64,000 nucleotides of DNA from Methylophilus sp. (lineage in GTDB: Bacteria; Pseudomonadota; Gammaproteobacteria; Burkholderiales; Methylophilaceae). The position numbers and the translations under genes were made by a program. The stretch is taken from positions 23,694-87,693 of the forward strand of contig NZ_SSGF01000017.1 in NCBI RefSeq assembly GCF_008015755.1, in the 5' to 3' direction. Positions within the stretch are counted from its first letter, which is position 1, and the number at the start of each line of letters is the position of its first letter. Below the pieces are notes generated by a model. That model was given only the letters and a program-made list of their open reading frames with translations. It did no database searches and had not been told where the DNA came from. Positions 59,760 through 64,000 of this stretch are shown in pieces.

Positions 59760-61222
59760 GCGTATCCTGGCGCCAGATTGTGGGCCTATGCTGTGCCTTG
59801 AGTGGCGCGTTGCCAATGAACGCCCTGGCGTTGCAATTGACTGACTTTACCGAGTTTCAGGGGCGCGTCGCCGGTAGCCCGGCCAAAGAAATGCTGACGC
59901 CAGCAGAAGACTCGGCATTGGCTCCCTGTGCTGCAGGCTTGCCGCAACGGCAGCTGACGCTACTTGATGTGGTCGAGCAAGCCTTATGTAATAGCCCACG
60001 TAGTACGGAGGCCTGGTCTGTTGCCAAAGCGCAGGCGGCACAAGTGGCGGTGCAAAAATCCAATTATTTACCGCGTGTGAACGTCACGGCAGGGGCGGCT
60101 AAAGTCAGAAATCATGTCGAAAACTCGTTGTTTTCTTCGCTGGACCAGGACAATAACATTACCAACCGCACCGCCAGCCTTCGTCTTAGCTGGTTGCTGG
60201 CTGACCTGGGGCAGCGCTCGGCTAAGTTGGGGCAAGCACAGGCTTTATTAAGTGCCGCCAATGCGGCACACGATGCGACCTTGCAAGAGGTGTTTATCAC
60301 TGCGGCCCAGGCGTATTTTGATAACCTGACCACACAGGCCACCTTGACCGCTTTTGAAGATGCCGAGTCGTTGGCCAAGGAAAGCCTGGCGGCAGCGACT
60401 GCCAAGTTCCAAGCCGGTGTCGGTTTGCTCACTGATCAGTTGCAGGCGCAAACCGCTTATGCACAAGCGCGGCTGGACAGAATTAAAGCCGAAGGTGATC
60501 TAAAGAATGCGCATGGCACGTTGTCGGCGGCCATGGGGTTGATGGCCAACACCCCGTTTCAATTGTTAAAACGCAGTCAGTCGCTAGATCAGGGCGATTT
60601 TGTTCATCGGGTGGATGTGCTGATTCAACAGGCCACAGAGTCGCATCCAGTGATTGTTGCTGCCAAAGCCAAGGTGCTGGCTGCCGAAGAAAACATCAAG
60701 GCCGTGCGCGCAGAAGGGCTACCTACCTTAAATCTTAACACTGAGCTCAGTCGCTCAGACCAGATGGGTTATCAGCAACTGGCCAATTTTCCGGCCAGTA
60801 ACGTCTACTCGACCTCGGTAAATATAGGCTTGCAATTGAATGTGCCGTTGTTTGAAGGGTTCTCGCGCAGTTATCAGGTGCAGTCCGCCGAAGCCGAGCG
60901 TCAAACACGTGTAGCGGAGCTCAATCGCGCCTTGCAGCAAGTGTCGCTAGAAGTTTGGAAAAGCTATCACGCGTTGATGTCTGAGCGCGAAAATCTGCGC
61001 GCCACCGATGAGCTGACGCGGCATGCGCAAGAGGCATTCAATGTGGCGCAGGGGCGCTATCAGGCCGGGGTTGGCAATATGATTGAGTTGCTGGGCGCGC
61101 AGAATGCCTTATCTGGCGCCAGGCAGCAGCATATCAAGTCGCTGGCAGCGTTGCGTGCGGCCAGATTGAAGCTATCCGCCAATATGGGCAATGTGGGTTT
61201 GTGGGCGATTGTCGAGCCCTGA
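59756..61222 (+). CDS. TolC-family outer-membrane channel (488 aa)
   Basis: Outer-membrane component of the type I exporter. Signal peptide, then two Ala-rich helical repeats (V-A-K-A-Q-A-A-Q-V-A-V-Q-K-S-N-Y-L-P-R-V near 97 and Y-H-A-L-M-S-E-R-E-N-L-R near 405) and the typical G-R-Y-Q-A-G-V-G-N-M-I-E-L-L-G-A-Q. ATGA overlap with the exporter gene shows tight coupling. Complete. Confidence 0.9.
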   Translation: MSVSWRQIVGLCCALSGALPMNALALQLTDFTEFQGRVAGSPAKEMLTPAEDSALAPCAAGLPQRQLTLLDVVEQALCNSPRSTEAWSVAKAQAAQVAVQKSNYLPRVNVTAGAAKVRNHVENSLFSSLDQDNNITNRTASLRLSWLLADLGQRSAKLGQAQALLSAANAAHDATLQEVFITAAQAYFDNLTTQATLTAFEDAESLAKESLAAATAKFQAGVGLLTDQLQAQTAYAQARLDRIKAEGDLKNAHGTLSAAMGLMANTPFQLLKRSQSLDQGDFVHRVDVLIQQATESHPVIVAAKAKVLAAEENIKAVRAEGLPTLNLNTELSRSDQMGYQQLANFPASNVYSTSVNIGLQLNVPLFEGFSRSYQVQSAEAERQTRVAELNRALQQVSLEVWKSYHALMSERENLRATDELTRHAQEAFNVAQGRYQAGVGNMIELLGAQNALSGARQQHIKSLAALRAARLKLSANMGNVGLWAIVEP

Positions 61223-61418
61223 AAAATTTATCATTAACTTGTTTACGTAATTGTTAATTTTGGTTAATATTGTTTTGCTGTGGTGTTGCGGTAACGCAGC
61301 GGTGCTGTAGCAAAATTGCTCTTGAATCAAGATTATGGTGCGTGCTGATAAGCAGTGCAATCGTCAAGGACTGCATGCTTTGAAGTCGTACTTTCAACAC
61401 TTAAATAAGGAGAAGTAA

Positions 61419-61652
61419 ATGGCAATTCAAAGCTTGAAAAAAGTGGAAGTTGAAGCAGTTTCTGGTGGCGCAGGATTGGATCTGGGTGGTTTGCTCGGTG
61501 GCATTCCATTGTTAGGCGGTTTGTTGGGCGGCGCGACTGGCACGACCGGCGGTACAGTGAATAGCCTGGTCAGTACCTTGTCCGCGATTCCATTGGTTGG
61601 CCCTTTATTGGGCAGCGTGCTTGGTTTGGTTGGCGGTTTGGTCAGCCTGTAA
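61419..61652 (+). CDS. Double-glycine-leader peptide, candidate bacteriocin (77 aa)
   Basis: Leader M-A-I-Q-S-L-K-K-V-E-V-E-A-V-S-G-G ends with the G-G site cut by C39 peptidases. The 60-residue core is very hydrophobic, rich in Gly and Leu (L-G-G-L-L-G-G-I-P-L-L-G-G-L-L-G-G) with G-x-x-x-G spacing, two proline kinks (A-I-P-L-V-G-P) and one charged residue (Asp). No cysteine. AAGGAG ribosome site and a strong terminator 30 bp after the stop. It follows the exporter operon by 196 bp on its own transcript. A membrane-inserting class II microcin-like peptide is the best guess; an immunity gene was not identified. Confidence 0.75.
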   Translation: MAIQSLKKVEVEAVSGGAGLDLGGLLGGIPLLGGLLGGATGTTGGTVNSLVSTLSAIPLVGPLLGSVLGLVGGLVSL

Positions 61653-61682
61653 CAGAGTCGGTTTTTCCCCTCCGATGTATTT

Positions 61683-61708
61683 GCCCTGCGTTGCAGGGCT
61701 TTTTTTTC
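61683..61708 (+). terminator. Strong terminator after the peptide gene
   Basis: GCCCTGC / GCAGGGC with a 3-base loop and eight T residues. Confidence 0.92.
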
Positions 61709-61723
61709 GGCTTTTTTCTGGCG

Positions 61724-62086
61724 TTATTTCTTGATCTCTGCAGGTTTGCAGCCTTTGAGGTGTAAATGGTCGCTGTCGTCCAGCGTGCTTTGATCACCAT
61801 TCAGCCGTAAATCCATGGTGCCGTAGTGATACAGCTGCTTGTCATTGGCATCTCTGGTTAATCCAATTTCATGGTCAGGCAGCATGACCCATGCTTCGTC
61901 GCCATTGGCCGAGAGCTTCAGTCCAAAAGTCTGGTAGTTCTCGCATTGATAATGGATCGCTTCTTTGCCATAGCGCGGTAACTCTTTGGTGCCCTTGTCA
62001 AACATACTTGGAAATTCAAAACTGGCGCAGCCAAACAAGGCAGTTGAGGTGATGACGATCATTAAACGTTGAGAGAAGTTTTTCAT
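61724..62086 (-). CDS. Small lipoprotein, possibly MliC-like (120 aa)
   Basis: Lipobox L-F-G-C-A-S gives Cys20 as the lipid-modified residue. The mature part, with I-H-Y-Q-C-E-N-Y-Q and a second Cys near the C-terminus (K-G-C-K-P), resembles the small beta-barrel of MliC-type lysozyme inhibitors, including the G-D-E-A-W-V-M-L stretch; similarity is weak. It ends 16 bp from the peptide terminator, convergent with the candidate bacteriocin, so an immunity role can be considered but nothing proves it. Confidence 0.55.
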   Translation of the reverse strand: MKNFSQRLMIVITSTALFGCASFEFPSMFDKGTKELPRYGKEAIHYQCENYQTFGLKLSANGDEAWVMLPDHEIGLTRDANDKQLYHYGTMDLRLNGDQSTLDDSDHLHLKGCKPAEIKK

Positions 62087-62158
62087 TGTGTGTATCTTGT
62101 TCTAATAAGAGGCTGTCAATCAAATTGCACCCTATTGTGCCAGTCATGCCCAATCGAC

Positions 62159-63112
62159 TCAATCATTTTGGTCGTGTCCTTGGTAAGCCGCACGCTGCAA
62201 ACGGTCATGCAAAGCCTCCCATGCAGGCGCCGCAGGCGGTGTTTCAATCAAGATGACGTCTGCCTGTGCGGCGTCCAGTTGGTGCAGGGCTGCATACAAT
62301 TGCTCAGCCGCTAGCGCCGGGTCATGCGGCAGGTAGACATCATGCTGTGTGATCTGCTGCTCATCGCCAAACAGTAAAGCTGCTGCCGTTGGCTTAGTGT
62401 GCGCATAGCGCAGCATAGCCGCTTTAGATGTAAACAGCAGGCACGGGGTGCGCGGTGAGTAGTGCAATAAGTGCTGTCCTGGTGCTTTTGGGGTTTGCGT
62501 GCCTAGCTGCGCTGCTGGCTTGCCTACAATGGCCGCGATTGCTGTGGCCGCGATCATGCCTGGCCGGAGTAATTGCCATCCATCGCCATGCACGCTGACG
62601 ATGGTGGATTCTATGCCAACCTGGCAAGCGCCGCCGTCCAGCACCGGAATGTCGATGCCTAGGCCAGATTCTACATGCGCGGCAGTGGTGGGGCTCAATT
62701 GCGTATATCGATTGGCAGAAGGTGCCGCCAGGCCCAGGCCGCTATCATGTAATAAGGCCAGTGCCACTGGGTGTGCAGGCACACGCAAGGCAACGGTGGG
62801 TTCGCCAGCCCGAACACTCTGCGATACTTCTGCGCGCGCTGGTAATACCAAGGTCAGCGGTCCGGGCCAGAAGGCTGCTGCCAGCTGTTGCGCCAATGGC
62901 GGAAACTCGCTTGCCCACTCGGTCACTTGCGCCGCGCTGGCGATATGCACAATCAGCGGGTTATTGGCTGGGCGTTGTTTCGTCGCATATATTTTGGCAA
63001 TCGCTGACTCGTTGCGCGCGTCAGCGGCCAATCCATACACCGTCTCTGTCGGAATGGCCACCACTTCGCCACACCGTAACAGCTCAATTGCCTTTGCCGG
63101 GCTGATACGCAT
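62159..63112 (-). CDS. L-threonylcarbamoyladenylate synthase, Sua5/YrdC (317 aa)
   Basis: Makes threonylcarbamoyl-AMP for t6A modification of tRNA. The YrdC domain (residues 1-190) has I-P-T-E-T-V-Y-G-L-A, Y-A-T-K-Q-R-P-A-N-N-P-L and A-P-S-A-N-R-Y-T-Q-L-S; the Sua5 C-terminal domain (about 215-317) follows after a linker (P-G-Q-H-L-L-H-Y-S-P). ATG 63112 used; GTG three bases earlier possible. Housekeeping function, core chromosome. Confidence 0.9.
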   Translation of the reverse strand: MRISPAKAIELLRCGEVVAIPTETVYGLAADARNESAIAKIYATKQRPANNPLIVHIASAAQVTEWASEFPPLAQQLAAAFWPGPLTLVLPARAEVSQSVRAGEPTVALRVPAHPVALALLHDSGLGLAAPSANRYTQLSPTTAAHVESGLGIDIPVLDGGACQVGIESTIVSVHGDGWQLLRPGMIAATAIAAIVGKPAAQLGTQTPKAPGQHLLHYSPRTPCLLFTSKAAMLRYAHTKPTAAALLFGDEQQITQHDVYLPHDPALAAEQLYAALHQLDAAQADVILIETPPAAPAWEALHDRLQRAAYQGHDQND

Positions 63113-63215
63113 CACGCACCCTGTTTTGTAAAAAAACCTATTTTACTATTGAAAAGCCTGACTGCTAAAGCATGGCTTCCTATAAAATGCGCGCTTCAGT
63201 CTAAGGAGCAACAAC

Positions 63216-63539
63216 ATGCAGATTCAAGTTCAACACAATCCTGCCGAAACACAACTAAGTAGCCTGGGTGTTGCCAAGTGGCCAACTTGGCAAAAAGAAG
63301 TCTCAGTGTTTGACTGGACATTTCATGAACAAGAGCAGGCATATATATTAGAAGGCGAATGTGTGGTCACCCCGGTAGGTGGCGCACCTGTGCGTTTTGG
63401 CAAGGGCGACTTTGTTGTATTCCCTGCCGGCCTCAAAGTGAGCTGGGAAGTGAAGCAGCCTTTGCATAAGCATTATCATCTTGATGGCAATGTCTTGACG
63501 CAATCCTGGTTGCGACTCAAAGCCGCTTTTAAGAAATAG
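63216..63539 (+). CDS. Cupin-domain protein, DUF861 type (107 aa)
   Basis: Single small beta-barrel: Y-I-L-E-G-E-C-V-V-T-P-V-G-G and F-G-K-G-D-F-V-V-F-P-A-G-L-K-V-S-W are the two conserved strands of the DUF861/EutQ-like cupins. Starts with AAGGAG. Function unknown; members are frequently metal-free or bind metals through fewer His residues than classical cupins. Confidence 0.8.
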   Translation: MQIQVQHNPAETQLSSLGVAKWPTWQKEVSVFDWTFHEQEQAYILEGECVVTPVGGAPVRFGKGDFVVFPAGLKVSWEVKQPLHKHYHLDGNVLTQSWLRLKAAFKK

Positions 63540-63581
63540 TCATCAATTTGTAACAAAAGTGTAAGAGTGTTGATTTGGGGG

Positions 63582-63609
63582 TTGACCGCAAAGCTCAGCG
63601 CTGTAAAAT
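63582..63609 (+). promoter_or_regulatory. rRNA operon promoter, upstream copy
   Basis: TTGACC and TAAAAT separated by 16 bp, followed by GCGCGGC discriminator-like bases. Confidence 0.55.
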
Positions 63610-63707
63610 GCGCGGCTTCCTTAAACGAAACGACATCGTTGAGTGAAAGGGAATGTGGTTAAGCAGGGCGAGTTGATGGTAGTTTAAAATAAGTTTTTAA
63701 ATTGCTG

Positions 63708-63735
63708 TTGACGAAGTAATAAACCTCTGTATAAT
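63708..63735 (+). promoter_or_regulatory. rRNA operon promoter, main copy
   Basis: TTGACG and a perfect TATAAT separated by 16 bp with the GC-rich discriminator GCGCACC, as at stringently controlled rRNA promoters. Confidence 0.8.
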
Positions 63736-63783
63736 GCGCACCTCGTTACGAAATAACGGTAACGAAAACAGCTTAAAAGCTGA

Positions 63784-63797
63784 CTGTTCTTTAAAAA
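63784..63797 (+). promoter_or_regulatory. boxA-like antitermination site of the rRNA leader
   Basis: TGTTCTTTAAAAAT resembles the TGCTCTTTAACAA boxA consensus and lies 49 bp after the -10 box. The mature 16S sequence has not begun by base 64000. Confidence 0.75.
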
Positions 63798-64000
63798 TTA
63801 GGATGACTGATAAGTGTGGGTGTTTGTCGTTGAGTGAAGCGCATTTAATGCGTAGAAACTCAGAAAATACAAATGCTTACACTTAGATTTATGACAAGTA
63901 TGTACAGTGTAACAACGCACATACCTTGAAATGAATTTGAGTACTTACATTTATGTAAGTAAAGCGAAACGAATACCGCCTCTTTTAAGAGGTAAAAAAG

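Noticed and set aside
1..64000. CRISPR arrays or tRNA genes
   Set aside because: No regularly spaced direct repeats of CRISPR type and no cloverleaf-capable tRNA sequence were recognised by eye; the TGCAA array has repeats and spacers far too short for CRISPR.

Overview
The window looks like a betaproteobacterial chromosome, most likely a methylotroph of the Methylophilaceae type. That assignment is an inference from the gene set and from the rRNA leader at the right edge; no taxonomic marker is complete here. Two compositional halves are visible. Positions 1 to about 32.5 kb are AT-rich and full of mobile, metal-resistance and unknown genes. From about 32.9 kb to the end the DNA is more GC-rich and carries compact metabolic operons.

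Island half (1-32.5 kb). It opens with the tail of one tyrosine recombinase, two further large recombinases and a small partner, all overlapping or closely spaced (1-4399). Next come a heavy-metal efflux operon czcI-C-B-A with an MFS exporter (5514-12905), two tiny secreted or aromatic-rich proteins, a chrA plus DUF1259 chromate module (13472-15736) and a CNNM/CorC-type membrane protein. A middle fragment of umuC (17590-18129) and a C-terminal umuC fragment (25311-25664) flank a 7.2-kb stretch. That stretch holds a divergent mer operon (merR / merTPA), two unknown genes and an IS21-type istAB pair. It is bounded by an 11/12-match inverted repeat and carries inward-facing TTGC-type repeats about 22 bp apart, so it looks like one mer transposon. 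From 25.8 to 32.1 kb lie unknown genes with a defence-island flavour: a nuclease-like protein, a Ser/Thr kinase overlapping or abutting an unknown 393-residue partner, an XRE regulator facing a two-gene unit across a perfect 14-bp inverted repeat, and a HEPN-like zinc-ribbon protein.

Metabolic half (32.9-64 kb). A periplasmic molybdenum hydroxylase of the IorAB type with a triheme cytochrome c (32981-36945) is followed by a large organosulfur scavenging locus (37.7-56.1 kb). The locus contains an SfnR-like sigma54 activator, GTP cyclohydrolase II (ribA), DHBP synthase (ribB), SsuD/MsuD-type sulfonate monooxygenase, SfnG dimethylsulfone monooxygenase, an MsuE-type FMN reductase, three DszC/SfnB-family flavoproteins, an amidohydrolase, a branched-chain-amino-acid-type ABC importer with a degenerate AMP-ligase, and an outer-membrane porin. 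Five -24/-12 promoters with correct spacing head every transcription unit of this locus, and related TGCTGAT-type dyads lie upstream of them. I infer one SfnR-type regulon that supplies substrate entry, flavin, reduced flavin and desulfonation.

Right end. A type I secretion operon (HlyD, ABC exporter with an active C39 peptidase, TolC) is followed by a 77-residue peptide with a textbook double-glycine leader, a candidate bacteriocin. Then come a small lipoprotein, a Sua5/YrdC protein, a cupin, and two promoters plus a boxA leading into an rRNA operon that starts beyond the window.
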